A stretch of DNA of 64,000 bases from Eudorina sp. 2006-703-Eu-15 (GCA_003117195.1 BDSI01000015.1:1505002-1569001); one strand, 5' to 3'; shown: positions 1 through 15,000, counted from the stretch's first letter. Translations and numbers: made by a program. Notes: generated by a model from the letters alone, not told the origin.

Positions 1-3000
1 ACCGTTTTCGTTGGATGCAGTGCAACGCGTGGCGGCGACGGCGCCGGAGGCCGCGGCGACTCGCAGGCCGGGGCCAGCCCAAGGTGGTGGTGCGGGCAGC
101 GGTGATGGGGCCCAGCTAGTGCACGGGCTCCTGGTGCCGCTTTCCGCCGACCGGTTGGTGACAAGCGCGCGGCCCAGCAGCGTTCCAGTGGCCGCGCAAG
201 CAGCGGCGGGCACCGTCACTCAGGGCGCGGCAAGCGAAGAGCCCGAGGAATCCAATGTGCGGCACGTGCAACCGGCACATCCGCAGCCGCAGCGCCAGCA
301 GCGAGGGGCGCGTCTTACGAAGTGCGCGGACGCGACGGCGGTCCAGGCCGTCGCTGCCTCAGCGTCCTCAGCGGTATCGGCCCTGAGGGGCGCGGGGACG
401 CATCTGGCCTCCCAAGCCAGCAGCAGCGGCCCCGAAGATGACGAGGCCGGCGGCATCGGTGGCAGGCGCAGCAGTTCCCGTCCTGCGGGGGCCACGGCTG
501 CTCCAGCGTCCGACAAGTTGGCGCAGTCAAACGGGCCACGGCAGGTCGAGCTGGAGAAAGCTGGAGGGGCGGCGCGTGGCAAACGGTGTGAGAATCGAAC
601 CGCTGTTGGGCCATCGGTGGGATGCGGCCCGACGGAGACAGGGCCAGCCGCCACCGCTGCCGATGCCGCTGGCATTGGTAAGGAGGAAAACGGCGTTGGG
701 GCGGCGGGGAGCCGGCCACCCGATCCCGGCACCGCACCGGTGGGGCCCTGTGCCTCAGAGGATGAGGACCTGCTGCGTTTGCTCCAGCGGGGCCTCGAGT
801 CGCGGCTCTTGGTCCAGCAGCGACAACCACAGCAGCATGGGACAGGGGTCCAGCAGTCCCATGCCGCTTTGGCAGCGGCAAAGGGAAACGCTGGCGCCGC
901 CGCCGGCACCAGCAGCGCTGACGGCGGGGCCTCCGGCCGCACCCTGCCTGTGCTGGATCTGTCGCGGCCTTGCCAGGCTCGCGGCGTCGGCTTCACGGCG
1001 GCGACCGCAGCTGGCGGCACAGCTGCCCCGTGTTTGGTGGTTCCAGGAACCGGGGCGTCCGACACGGATCGCGTCCTGGGAAGGAGTGGCGGCGGCGGCG
1101 CGGTCGCAGGCAAGCCATCAGCACAGGGGGCGGAGGCGGACGCCGCGCACTCGGGCGCTGCCACCCCGCCGGCGGCAGCTGCTGCTGCGGCAGCAGCCGC
1201 TGCGGCGCCGGCGGCCGACAATACGGGTATATGGTCTGCTGTGACAGCGCGCTCGGTCGCGGCGGTGCGGCCCGACGGCGCCCTTGCGGGCGAGGGCGAC
1301 GCGGCCTCCGCGGCGGGCGCGACGTTCGTGCTTGACTTGGAGCCGACGGCCTTCACTTTGAACCTGAGTGAGTCGCCGGGCAGGAGCGGTGTCGCTGGCA
1401 CAGGCGAGCGCGCTGAGCGAGGGTGGCCAGCAGGAAGCGCATTAGGTGGGGATTGGGATTGCGACAGCCATCGTCATGCCATTGGGTGCCCGAGAGCAAA
1501 CCTTTTCGTGCGAGGCAACCTTCTATGGTGCATCGGCGGCATAGGCGATGCGGCTGTTCATAGGGTAGAACCATGGAGCGGCCGAACCAGGCAGTGCGAG
1601 CTGTGTATATCGTTACCCCCGGCGACATTGTTCCGGCGCCGTTCAGGCAGGGTCCCTGTGGCGGGGTTTCAGCCGGGGGTTCAGCCGGCTGCTGCCTCGG
1701 CGCGCGTTATGTTGTGTCGCGTATGGTGTTGATCGTTCACCAAGTCACCGTACAAGGATGTGTCGCGAAGCGTGTACCACAGCATCCCCTGACCGTTGTC
1801 CTCCGGCCGCGCAGATGGCGAGGGCAACCTGCATTCCATCCTCAACGCCGTCAGCAGCGCCCTCGCCGCCGTGGGGGCGGCCGGCACCGAGCTCGACTGC
1901 CTGGTCGATGTCGGCAGCGACGGCGCCGCAACCGCCGTCACCTTCCCCACCGTGGCCACCGCAACCGTGCTCCAGCCGGGGGCCTCCTGGCCCACGCGGA
2001 TCATCCTGCCCCCTGACGCCGGCCTGTCACTCGGGACGGGCCCCGGCGCCTCCAAGACGTACAACATGCAGCTGCCGGACGGTACGGTCGTTCCCGTACA
2101 GGTGGTTCCGCTGAGGATCACGTTGGCGGGCACAGCGGCGGCTGCCGCCGCCGCTGCGCCTGGCGACACGGACGGCGGGGTGAGCACGGGCGCCGGCGCG
2201 GGCGCGCCCGCCGCTGCGGCGCCGGCGACCTCCTTCGCGGTCGACGAGCTGTCCAGCTTGCTTGCCGCCGCCGCTGCGGAGGGCTGCCGGCCGCTGGCGG
2301 ACATGCTGAACCGCAGCGACGGGCGGGGCAGGCTGCCGCTGCACGCCGCCGCGGCGACGGGGCGCGTGGAGATGGTGGAGCGCCTCTTGGCGCTGGGGTG
2401 TGATGTGGGCCGGCAGCTGGACCAGGACTTCATTCACGGCCCCGAGGGCGGAGGCGCGGACGGCGGCGCAGCCCGGTGGGTTGCCTGACACCAATTTGGA
2501 TGCACGGTCGGCTGCGGCTGCTGCTGCGGCTGCTGCTGCGGCTGTTGCTGTTGCTCACGCACAGAAATCAAGTTCACCGGGGTTCCACTGCAAAAGCCTG
2601 GGTGTTTGAGACGTGTTGTGGGCTCGGGCGGTCCGGCGTGGTCTTATTTGATGCTGATGTCAGCCCTGGAACGTTGATACGTTGTATCATTTGCAGCTTC
2701 TACATTGAAACATTTTTCATATCCAACTGCACATTAGACATGAAAGCTGGCGGAGCAGGCAGGTAGGTAGCTAACCAGCCAGCTGGCCAGCCAGCCAGCT
2801 ACGTGCGGGGACGACCCCGCCTGGCGGTGGTATTGAACCTTCCTCGGGCTCCGCGCCGTGCGTGCAGGCCGTGTTCCGCCTACGAATGCGGAAGCAGTGC
2901 GAGCTCGTCGTACACGTACGGCGCCGCAGATGAGTACGACTTCACGGCCCCGGGGGACACGCGTGCGGCGGAGGCGGCCCCGCGCCGAATGCCGCGTCGC

Positions 3001-6000
3001 CGTCACCCCCGCGTCGCCGTCGAGGTCGACGGCGCCGAGGGCGCCGACGGCGACAACGAGAGCTCCGACGGCGGCGGGGATGCGGGAGGCGACGGCGCCG
3101 CAGCCGGTGAGGATGGCGACGACGAAGATGATGAAGGCAACGAAGACGACGGCGTCAGTGGCGGCGACAGCTTCACCGACAGCGACGATATGGCCTTCGG
3201 TGGCGATGACGGCGAGCCGTCCTCGATGAGTGTGGCGCAGGCGGCTCGCCTGGGGCTGCATATCGCCCTGGACACCTGCAGCGACCGGCTCACCCCCGAC
3301 CAACTGCACTTCCTGGCTGGTGAGTGCTGCATGCTGCATCCCTCCCCACATCCAGGGATCGTGTTGGCTGGTTGTGCCTGTTGGCATCGTCCTGGGCGGC
3401 AACCCAGCCGCGATCGTCCTACTCGAGACCGGTCACCAGCCGCTGTGATGAGACGTGGGGTTGAGTGTTGGGGTTTGTTGTTGCCAGCGTACCGGTCACG
3501 CCCCCCTGTGGCGTCTCTGTCGCTGGGCCGGCGCACATGGCGCACTGTGTAGCTGCCGAGCCAGTCGGGTTGCTGCACCCTTCTGGGGTTCCGAAGGGTG
3601 TCGGCGGTGGCGACCGGCGGCCGGGGGTGACCCGGGTTAAGAAGGAAAACACCCGTGGGTGACCGAGGTGTCCTGGCCTAGGGAACCACGCGCATTACGT
3701 TTTGCGACTGATTGCACACACACACACGCACGCACGCACTTTTTACCCACGGAACCGCAATCCTTCATGCTCGAACCTCCCACAGGCAAGTTTGCGGAAC
3801 AGCAGCTCTGGAGGCCCAGCGCGTCCATATCAGCGGGGCAGGCGGCGCCAGACCACACCCCGAAGGACTTCCCGGCGTCGCCACCCGCAGCGCCGGCGGT
3901 CCCCGCCAGCGCCGTCACCCTCGCCGCAGAGGCGACTGGGGACTCGGACGGCGAGGTTGCCGCCGGCGTGCACCACCAGCAGCACCAGCTGCAGACGGCC
4001 TCGCGTGCGCCTGCGGCCACGCCAGGATCCGCATCCGTGTCTGCGGTCGTCTCTGGCGCTGCGGATGCAACGAACCAGCCGGATGGGAGGGCGGGTGGCG
4101 CGGCGAAGGGGGCGAGGGGTTGGTCCGACCCCGCGCGTGGCCCGGCTGGCGGCCGCGGCGGCGACGGCGATAGCGACAGCGGGGCCGGCAACAGCAGCAG
4201 CGGCCGACGGCAGCAGCAACAGCAGCAACAGGCGTTGCCGTCATGGCGGGCGCCCTCGCCCGACTTGGACCCCGAGTTAAATGTATTGCCGCGCAATGTG
4301 CCGGGGAGGGACCCTGCGGCGCCCATGTGCGACGGCTGGGGCTTGCCCGAATCCAGGCCATCCGACTCGGCGGCTCGGATGGACGGTCCCCACGAGCAGC
4401 AGCACCTGGGGCCGGCACCGCAGCCGCAGTCGCCGTCAGTGCAGCGCCAGTCCGCGGCGCCGACGCCGGGGCGTCGGGCCACCGGCGAGCGGCGGAAGCG
4501 CCACGGCGATTCGCCGGACCGCCTGCGCAATGACGAGTTTAATGAGCGCTGCGGTGGTGGCGCGGAGGACGACGGCGCGGACCCGGGCGGCGATGGCAGC
4601 GCCGTCGCGGTCCCAGACCCGGACGGCAGCGGCGCGATGACTGCCTCCACATTCGCCGCGGGGGCCCACACGGATGCCACCGCGTTTCGCGAAGCAACTC
4701 CAGCGGCGGCGGCGCCAGGCACGGCCACGGGAGAGGCGGCGACTGAGCCGGGGCTGTCGCCGCCGCCGGTGGCAGAGGACATGCGTGCCGGCTGCGGCGG
4801 CGGTGGCGGCAGCGTGCCCGTGACAAGCGCAATGGTCGGCTCGCGCCGCCGGCCCCGCCGCCTCACCGCAACTGCTTCTCGCGGCGGTGCCGCCGGCCCA
4901 CAGCTACAGTATCCGTACCAGCGGCACCTCCAAGCGTACGAGGATTTAAAGGCGCACGGGTCGGCGGCGGGCCGGAACAAGCGGCATGCCGACGGCGACG
5001 CCGCTGACATGGGTCTCGCGGACGGCGACGTGGATGGGGGCTGTGATGGGAGCCAGGTTGGCCCCTTATCCCCAGGGGGCAAGGGTTGCGATGGAGGAGT
5101 TGGAGGAGTTGGGGCCGAGGCCTTCGCGGCTGGCGCGTCGCCGGCATCTTCCGTGGGCCCCGGCGGCGGCAACGGCGGTGGTGCGTCCCTTCCTAGCTGC
5201 GCGCCTGGTGCTGGCGGCGGCTACTGGCGGGATTCCATACCCGACACCGGAGATGACGGGCGGCGCCAATCGCCGTCGCCTGCACAGCACCCGGCCGTAC
5301 GGCAGGAGTACGGTTACGAGCACGACAGCGGCCCGGACGGCGACGCCGACGCCGACGACGCGGACGTGCAGGGCTTGGGCGTCGCGCTGTTGGACGGCCT
5401 GGACGCACTGTCGCTGCCGCTGCCGCCGCCCCTGTCTCTCGGCCTCGGCAGCCGTCGCTTCCGGCGCGGCCGCGTGCCGGCGCCCTTCGCTGCGCGGCCG
5501 AGTTACGTGGGCGCGTCCGCGCTGCACCTGGCGGCGGCACACGGCCATTTGGGGGTGTGCGAGGTGCTGCTGCGGACGCCGGGCTGCGATCTGTTGGCGC
5601 GAACGGTGCAAGGCCGCACCGCGCTGCACCTGGCGGCGCGCAACGGCCACGACGCGGTCGTGGCGCTGCTGCTGCGCGCCGCGTCCTTTTCCATCTCAGC
5701 GGCGGCGGCGGCGGCGCAGGGCGCGGCGGCGGCCGGCGGCGGCGGCGCCGCCGCCGCAGGCGCCGTCACCATTGCTGACGTGGTGGACGCCGTGGATGGG
5801 GAGGGGCACTCGGCGCTGCACCACGCTTCGGCGCTTGGGCACTGGCGGGTGGTGGAGGCGCTGTGGCCCAGGTGCGCCGTGGGCCGGGCGAGGGGCGTGA
5901 GGGCCGGGCAGGGCAGGCTTACCCGCTTCCGTGAGCGGGTGGTGCCGCGGCGGCCCCGCGGCAGGGCAAAGCATCAGACATGTGACGGACTCCCGGCGCA

Positions 6001-9000
6001 GCCGGTGTGTCTATGGGAGACCCTGCGCGCCTCGTCGGCCGCAAAGTGGGTACAGCGGTCACAGGCCCACCATCCCGCTCTGCAAGCCGAAGCGGCAACC
6101 TCATCGCCCACACCGCGCGGCCCGGCGTCTCCATCGCATCCGCTGCGTCCCGCGCGCTCTTCCTTCAGCCCTTCAGCCTGAAAGCAACGCCCTGGTGGTT
6201 AGCGCTACCTTAGTATGTCCACCAATTCTCGCCTCCCCATCTCCCAGTTCAAGATTTCGCTTTTTTAATCAACTTCCCTCGCCCGTCCCGGGCCCTCCCG
6301 CGCGTGTCGATCCAGGGGCGCCAACATCGACGCCGCAGACGGCGCCAACCGCACGGCGCTCCACTATGCCGCCATGTCGGGACACGTGGAGACGGCGGGG
6401 CGACTCATCATCGCGGGGGCGGGGGTGCACCGCCTGGATCGGGACGGCTACACGCCCGCCCACCACGCGGCCCTGCGGGGCCACGCGGAGGTGCGCGCGG
6501 GAACCGAGCACGGCGGGACGCGTGCCCCGGGATGAAAATGTCGAGACTAAAGGTTTCGACGGGTGCGGCGGTCGTCGCACGGCATTGGAACCCGGCTCCC
6601 ATTGGTCAGCGGCGTGCCAGCGCGTCGTCCGGGAGTGTGCCATGTGTTTTGGGGCTGTCCCATGCGGCGTGGTGCCAGCGAGTGGTGTGCTTCTTACACT
6701 GGTCGTCAGTTGTTTTCGTGTCTTTTGCGCTGCACGTGCTGCTGTCGCCGCAGGTGCTGGAGAAGCTGCTGCTTGCGGGCTACGAGGTGGACCTGCTGGG
6801 CGGCCCCGCCGCGCCGCAGCCGCCAGCCCTAGACGGAAGCCCGCCGAGGGTGTCCGCAGCTGCGAGCACCGGCACGGCCGCGGGCGCGGCTGCCGGTGCC
6901 AGGGGCCGGTCGGCGGTGCCGGCGGTGGCGCCGACCTCCTGTGCGGACCGGGATGCCTCCCCGCCGCAGCGCCGCCTGGCGGTGCCGGCGCAGGATGAGC
7001 AGCTGCCATTACCGCCGTCGCCGCTGCCATCACCACAGCAGCAGCAGGGGTCGCCGGTGCGGGCCCGATGGCAGCAGCAGCCGGGTGCGGCGGGCGCCTG
7101 CGCTGCAGCCGCAGCCGCGGCGGGTGCCGGTGCCGGTGTCGGCGGCGCCGGGGGCCACACGGCGTTGCACCTGGCGGCCGCCAGCGGACACTGTGCGGCC
7201 ATTGCGGTCCTGCTGCAGCACGGCGCCGGCGCGGAGCGGCGCGACTGGCGGGGCTGCACCGCGCTTCACCGTGCGGCGGAGGGCGGCCACCGGGGCGCAT
7301 TTGAGCTTCTGCTCATGGTGGGTGGGTGGATGGGTGGGTGGGTGTGTCCAGGCGTGGTGATAAGGATAATAGGACACCAACAGAGCCGCGACATGGGGGC
7401 CAAGGTGCGTGGGAAACCTACCAGGGGAACACTTACCTGGAGGTGGCTGAATGCTGCGGTCGGCAGTGATCCAGATCAGGAAGCAGGCCAGCTCTGCTCA
7501 GCTTTGCAATGGAAAGCGCGGCTGGGAGCGCTTCGGACCAGTGCAAATTTTGGCGTGAGACCCTGTCAGACGTAGGGAGCAAGCGTGCCGTCCGTCGACC
7601 CCCTCCCCGCAGCATGGCGCCGACCCACGGGTCACAGATTCGTCCGGCGCTTCCGTCCTCCACTCCGCCGCCCGCGGCGGCAACCTGGCCGTCGTGCAGC
7701 GCCTGCTGGACCTGAACCTCGACTGGCGGGATTCAGAGCCGGAGCTGGCAGAAGCAGCTGATGCGGTTGCGAAAGATGCATCTCAGCGTGGCGGGGGACC
7801 GCGTCGCAACGAGCAGCCGGACGGGGGATCAGGAGGAGCCGTCGCGCGCAAGGAGCCGGACGGGGGAGGGGCGCCTGCGCGGCCGCCGTCGCTGCCAGAC
7901 GACGCAGGCAGCAACAGCGGCGACTGGGCGGGGAACGCGGCGGCAGTGGCGGCGGACGGTCGGCTGCCGTTGCACTGGGCAGCCGCGGCTGGGCGCGGCG
8001 AGGTCGTGGCACGGATGCTGCGGCTGGGGCCCCAGGCGGGAGGCGACCCGCTTCGCCAGGTGCGGTAACGCTGGGGCCGGGTCCCGGGTCCGTCAGGGCC
8101 GGGGCGGTCTGCCCGAGGTCCTCCAGGTCCTCTACCGGGGTACCGGGGCAGCGGGGGGGGCGGTTCCCGGAATAGGGGCCGGTGTCTTCGCCACCCGCTG
8201 CGCGTTCAACCCGGGCACGCATCTCGCACTGGAAGCCCTAGCTTCCCTGCGCCGCGTCCAGCCGTGGGTGTAGGCTGTGTGCGCCGGGCCCCCAGTTGCG
8301 GTGTGGCGGCACAGATGATGCAAACCGCAAGTCCTGCCGACCGCAATGCTTGAATGGTAGTACGCGAAATCCCTGCACTGCAGGACTTGGCGGGCGCGAC
8401 GCCCTGGCACCTGGCCGCTGCCGCGGGCCAGGAGACCGCCATCCGCGTCTTCCTGGCGCCGCCGGCCGGTGTGGCGGCCGTGCCCGTCGACGCGCTGGAC
8501 GGCGCGGGCTGCACCGCGTTGCACCGCGCCGCGGCGGCGGGCGCCGCCGGCGTGGTGGCGGCGTTGCTGGCGGCCGGGGCCGACCCCGCGGCGGCGGGCG
8601 ACGGCGGCCGCACGCCGCTGCACTTCGCGGCGGAGGCGGGGCTGGTGAGTGTGATGCGACTGCTGCTGGAGCGGGTGGCGGCGGAGGACGTCGACCGTCC
8701 GGTGGGTCTCATCGTGTGCGAGGGGCCTTATGCCTGTTCGGCTCTGTAACGCATGTAGCGCACGGCAGCTACCTGTGTCGGCAGGGTTTACCGGTTTACC
8801 GTGACTAGCCCCCATGTACCTCAGTGCCGTCCGTACCATCCGTACAGCGTGGAATGTCGGCAGTGCTCCGGAAACGCGGTCTCCTGTTCCTGTTAGCTGC
8901 TGCGCGCCTGCGTGATGATCGCAACGAAGCCGTCTAGCCGAATCGTCGTTGCCACGCGGATGCCATCCGCGCCTCGTCTTGCGCGCAGGACGCGGACGGG

Positions 9001-12000
9001 TGGACGGCGCTGCACCACGCCGCCGACCAGGGCAATGTCGCCATGCTGCAGCTGCTGCTCCAGCGCGGCGCCTGGCCGCACTCCGCCACAGCGCATCACT
9101 GGACGGCGGCGCACCTGGCGGCGCGGGGCCACCACCCTGCGCTGCTAGGGGACCTGCTGGCCGCCGGCGCCGACCCGCGGGTCAGGGACGCCGACGGCTG
9201 CACGCCGCTGCACTTCGCCGCGCTCCGCGGCGACGAGCAGCTGTTCGCCCGGCTGCTGGCCGCGGCGGGCGATGCCGAGGCGGCGGAGGCTGCCGGCCAC
9301 GCCGATGCTGCCACAGCGGACGCCGAGGACGGCGCCGAAGGACGTGGGGTGGCGGCGACGACTGAGGGCTCGCTGCCGGCGTCCCTGCTCCTTCCGGATA
9401 CCCGTGGCTATTCGCTTCTCCACTATGCCGTGGAAGGGGGTAACCTGAGCATCATCCAGCGGCTCATAGCGGCTGGCTTGTCTGAGACCGAGGCCGGTGT
9501 GGCGGCGGATGTCGACGGGCAGGCGGCGGAGTCTGCACCGTCGGCCTCGGCGGCAGCGGCGGCCACCGCGGCGGCTGTGCCTTGGGGCCTGGGTGTCGTA
9601 CTGCCCTCCAGCGTGCTGCTGAGTGGCCGCCGCTCACATGCCGTGGCATCGCCGGTTGTGCGGCATCAAGGTGGACCCGCGGCGGCATCATCGCCGCGAG
9701 CAGCACCACGAGGACTGGAGCCGGCGGCGGAGTCAGCCGAGGCTGCGTCGCGAGATGCGGGCAGATCTTTCGGCGACGCGCAGGGCGGGGAGGGCAGCAG
9801 CCGCGGCGGAGCTGCGGCAGCGGAGGCCGCGAGGCCGCCGCCGTCGCGGGCACCGCCGTTGAACGCTCTGCACCTGGCCGCCAAGCTGTGCCGTACGGAT
9901 GTCGTACAAGTACTGCTGGTGGCGGGCTACAGCGCGGCCTCTCGCGCTGCGGCAACGGACCAGACGGCGTTGCATTTCGCGGCCATGGGCCCGGGCCGCG
10001 CGCCGATAGAGGGACGTGCGGCAGCTGCGTCAGCGTCTGCCGCGACGGCCGCGACCGCCGTGGCCGCGTGGCGGGACAGTGCCGGTAGCACCCCACCCAG
10101 CCCGGAGCTTCATGCTCCGTGCTCCAAAACGCAGCCGCACCACCACCACCAACATCAGCATCAACAGCATCAACAGCATCAGCAACAACAGCAGCAGGAG
10201 CAGGTGTCGGCGTCGGTGGCGAACGGCAGCGGTGCGCAGCAGCCCCCGTCTGCGTCCGCCGCCGCGGCGTTCCACGGTGAGCAGATGCACGCGGTGGAGG
10301 CGCTGATGGCGGCCGGCGCGGACCCTCTCGCCGTGGACGCGTGGGGCTGCTCGGCGCTGTCGTACGCCGCCGGCAGCGGCAACAAGGCGCTGGTGGCGCG
10401 GCTGCTGGCGACGGGATGCGACCCGCTGCGACCCGACCGGCGGGTGCGTCCGTGACACTGGGCGGGATTTGGAAGAGAGGGGGGTTTGAAGGACAAGCCG
10501 GGACATTGCGGAGGCATTAGCGAGGAGGTGGACCTACATAAAACGGCGCTGACGGTTCTGGGTTCGCGGACCGGGAGGGGGTAGCGGAGCCGCATAGGGA
10601 AGGGAAGGACCAGCGCCATCGTGCTATCGCTTGTGTGTTTCGATGGGCGCATGGTTGTCTTCGTGGCCGGGCAGCAACTCATGCAGCCGCACCTGGGGGT
10701 TGCTCGGTGCAGGGGGACATGACGGAAAAGGGTCGACAACAGAAGGGTCACACACCGTTGACATGACCTCTGAAAACGGGAGCATGCGGGATCAGGTCGC
10801 GCGAACGGGTGGGAGCCATGCTTGCGCAGGCGGCGTGGGCAACGGCCATGTAGCTGGCCACTCGAACGGGCTAACTGGCACAAGGTAAGACGATATGGTC
10901 GGGCGGCAGAAGCCCCAACGCCGGCACCGCTTGCGCCGCCCTCCGTCCAACTGTGGTGCTGCAGGGCCTGACGCCGCTGCACTGGGGTGCCGCGGGCGGC
11001 TGCGCCGAGGTCGTAGGCGCGCTGCTGGCGGCCGGAGGCGCCGCAGCCGCGGACAGGCTGGCCTCCCTGGACTGCATGGGCCGCACGCCGCTGCATTGGG
11101 CGGCGGAGGCCGGCTCCCTGGGCTGTGTGGCGGTGCTGTCGGGCGCGATCCTGGCAGCGGCCGCCGGCGCCGACGGCGCCGACGGCGCCGGCAACGGAGC
11201 CGCCGCCGCCGCGGCCACCGCCACCGCCGCGGCGACCCTGTCCGCGGACCTCTTGCACGTGCCCGACGCGGGCGGGTGCAGTGCGGCGCAGCTGGCGGCG
11301 GCGGGAGGGCACGTGGAGGTGGTCGCGCGTCTGCTGGAGGCGGGCGTGGGACGCGCCGCCGGCGCCGGCGCGGCCGACGCGGCGGCGGCGCCGGCGGCGC
11401 CGGCGCCAGCGTCCGGGCAGTCTGCGCTGCACCTGGCCGCCCAGGCGGGGCTCGAACAGGTGGTCGCGCAGCTGCTGTGCCTGGCCCCGGACGGCGGCGT
11501 CGATGTCAACGCGCGTGACGCCGAGGGCTTCACGCCGCTCCACGCGGCGACGACCCGTGGGTCGGCCGCCATCGCGGCACGACTGCTCCGCGCCGGCGCC
11601 GACCCCAACATCGCCTCCGCGGAGGGTCTGCTGCCGCTGCATGCAGCCGCCGGCGGCGGCCACCTGGACGTGGTGGAGCTGCTGCTGGACGCGGGCAGCT
11701 TGGTGTCGTACAAGAGCAGCAGCGGCGCGACGCCGCTGCACCAGGCGGCCAGCAACGGCCACGCGGTGGTGTGTGAGGTGCTGCTGGAGGCGGGATGCCC
11801 GGTGATGGGCAGGTGGGTTCGCGGCGGCGGCGGCGGCGTTGTCCTTGCACCTGCGCGAAAGTCTGTAAAGGCTAGACCGCCGTGCGCGGCTGGGCGTCTT
11901 GTAGGAGCGTGCCTTCCTCTTTTGACAGCCCTTCGGTGTTGTTCTTGTTTGACCCCGATTTGTGGTCCATGGGTTCGCCCCTCCCCAGGTTGGCCTCCGG

Positions 12001-15000
12001 CGCGTCCGCGCTGTACTGCGCCGCCTCCGCGGGCTGGGACGACGTGGTGGAGGTGCTGCTGCGCTCCGGTGCGGAGGTGGACGCGGCCACCACCTCCGGC
12101 TGCACGGCGCTGCACGGCGCAGCCAGCAACGGTCACGCCAAGGTGGGGCGCAGCCAACGTGCTGGGCTTCGCCCACGACGTGATGCGTGCTGTGTGCTGC
12201 GTGCTGCGTGCTGCGTGCTGTACGGGTGCCGCATCACCCCAACACTGCACCACCGTAACACCGCTGGTGGTGTTGTAATGACGATGTCGACACATTCACA
12301 CACGCGGCGCGTGTTGCTTCAACACGCACGCACGTGCGGCCCGTAATTTGTGAATGGTGCTGGTGGTAGTGGTGGTGGTACTGACGCTGGTGCTGTGGTG
12401 GCGACGATGACGGTGAAGATGATGGCCGCAGTGGTGCGGATGCTGACGGCGGTACGGCCCCGTCCCTTCTCCCACAGGTGATCGCGCTTCTGCTGGCGGA
12501 GGGCGCGGACACCGACCTGCAGTCCTCCAACGGCCACACGCCGCTGCACAACGCAGCCGGCGGCGGCCACGGCGCGGCGGTGGATCAGCTGCTGGCGGGC
12601 GGGGCCGACATGGACGCCCAGAACAGCAACGGCAACACGCCGCTGCACCTGGCGGCCTCGAAAGGTAGGCGAAACCCGGACGACGCGACCCCCTCGCGCG
12701 GCTGCCTCACCAGGGCCCTTCCCCCCCACCAGGAAAACCCCCACCACCACCAGCGTGCGCGCGGTGTTGCGGATCCTGCACTCGCCCGCGTGGGTGCGCT
12801 GGGATGCGAAGGTGCTTCCCACAAAAGGAGGCAATATTTATTTATTTTACTTATTTACTAAGATTGGGTGGGTCAGAGCAGCGGGTCAGCGGACGGCTCC
12901 TCGCGCCATCGGTGATGTGCCCCCCTGCACCGCCCGCGTGTGGCCCTGTTACGGTACTCGGGCACCCCCGCGCCCTCCATTTGGACTTCGTGTCTTCCTC
13001 GCATCAATCTCGGCCTGCCGTGCCGCTTCTTTTTGAGTCAAGGCTCGTGTTCACGGCGCGCTATCATGTATGTATGTATGTGTGTAAAAGATAACCGAGT
13101 ATATGTGCGTGTATGTTTGCCCTCCCGGCCCGTCTTCGCTCTCCACAGGCTACCTGGACGTCGTGTCGCTGCTGCTGGCGGGCGGGGCCGACCTGCACAC
13201 CCGCAACACCAAAGGCTGGTGCGCCGTGCATAGCGCCGCCAGTAACGGCTACTTCGAGGTGGTGCTGCGGCTGGTGCAGGTGGGCGGGGCGGGGCGGGTT
13301 AGGGCAGCCTGGGGAAGATGAGTGACAGACCCAGGGAGGCCAGCGCCCGGCCCCCCTTCCGTTTGGGACGCGGAGCGCCCGCCGCGCCTTCCGTTTGGGG
13401 CGCGGAGCGCGCGGCCCCGCGATGCCGTTACTCGCCGAGCGTCCTTGTAACGTGTGAGTCGAAACGGTGTGCGACCTAACCCGCTCGTGTGGCCTCGTGG
13501 CTCGGTTGACCTTCGGGCCTACCCACGAGCAGTGGCGGTGCGGTCTCGGAGGAGATGCGCGTCTTGGCTCTTAGAGTAGAGGGCTGAAGTGCAGCGCGAG
13601 AATGGGTGGTTAAATGAAAGTTCGGGTGGTGGTTGCGGTCGGCTGCGCAGGCGGGTGCCAGCTGGCGGCGGCAGGGCGACACGGACGTGGTGCGGCTGCT
13701 CACCCGCAAGACCACCTACAAGACCTCCTACGTGGAAGGCCGCCTGCGGCTAGCAGAGAGGGAACGGCATCGCATTCAGCAGCAGCAGCAGCAACAGCAT
13801 GTCAACGGCCGGCGGGAGGGCGCAACGGCGGCGACGGCCATCACGGCGGCCGCGGGCGCCGCGACGGCCGGTGGGGCGGAGGCGGCCGCGGGGGCGGGCG
13901 CAGGCAGCGGAGGCGGTTGCAGCGCGCCGGCGGGTGCGACCGGGGCCAGCGGCGGTCAGCAGCAGCGGCGCGGCGCCGTTCCTGCGACGCCGAGCTTCGA
14001 GGTAGGCGGAGGGGCGCGGTGCGGAGGGGGTGGAGACGGAAAGTCAACTAGCCCGGGTCACCAGGCCGCCGCTTTCAGGCGGGGAGAATTCCCCCGGGTT
14101 GTGTTGCGCGCGGGGCGCTCGCCTTCGGGCCCCAGCGCGGTCTGCTGTATTTTCCGTCGGCGACTCAGCGTGCTAAGCGAGGGGGCTACAATGCGCGGCC
14201 CGGAGTCCCCTCCGTTCCCCGCGTTGAGCTGCAGCAGCCGACCACGGAAAGCGGGGAAGCCCCACATTGTGGCGCTTTCCGGTCCGGCCCTCCATCAGCC
14301 CCCTGTTGACTGTGACTGGCGAGGTGCTGCGAGGTGCTGCGCGCCGGTTGGGAGGTGGCAGGTGTAGCTGCCACCCGTATCGCTTTGTTCGTGACCTGAC
14401 GATCTAACCTTGGGTGTTGTGGCCAATGTGTTTGCGGGCTAGGGTCCGTCGGTCTACCGTAGGGTGCGATTGCGATGGGTGCTGTTGCCGTTGTGGAATG
14501 CAGGACCTGGCGGCGGCGGCGGACGCCAACATGGCCGCGCTGCTGGAGGAGGAGGCGGCGGCGGCAGCGGCGGCGGCGGCGGCGGCAGAGCGGAAGGCGA
14601 AGCAGAAGAAGAAGAAAGCCGGCAAGGCGTCCAAGGTCGCAGCCGCGAAGCAGGAGGATGGGGCGGCGGCGGCGGCGGCGGCGGCAGCGGCGTCCGACGC
14701 TGCGGACAGCAGCGGCGATGCGGGTGCGGGCGGCGGCGGCAGGCCGCCGTCGGCAACCACTGACCCACGGGTCGCTGAGGTGCCGGTCGCACCAGGCGTC
14801 GCGCCCCCGGCGGTGTCCGCGCCTCCACCTGCGAATGCACGGGCGGCCGGGGCGAAAGCCGTCCCCGCCTCAACCACGGGCGCATCTGCAACGGCGTCGC
14901 GCGGCGGAGCGGCTGCGGCGGCAACGGTTCCCGCGAACATCTCCGCCTCGCCCAAGAAGTCCTCAGCTGCCACGGGCGCCAACGGTTCCAATGGTGCTGG

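Noticed and set aside
10179..12176. Long open frame on the minus strand (665 codons), and similar ones such as 3637-5172 (-) and 10871-12295 (-)
   Set aside because: They mirror the ankyrin exons on the other strand. GC-rich third positions remove stop codons, the products are Arg/Ala/Pro-rich without domains, and they cross several supported splice sites.
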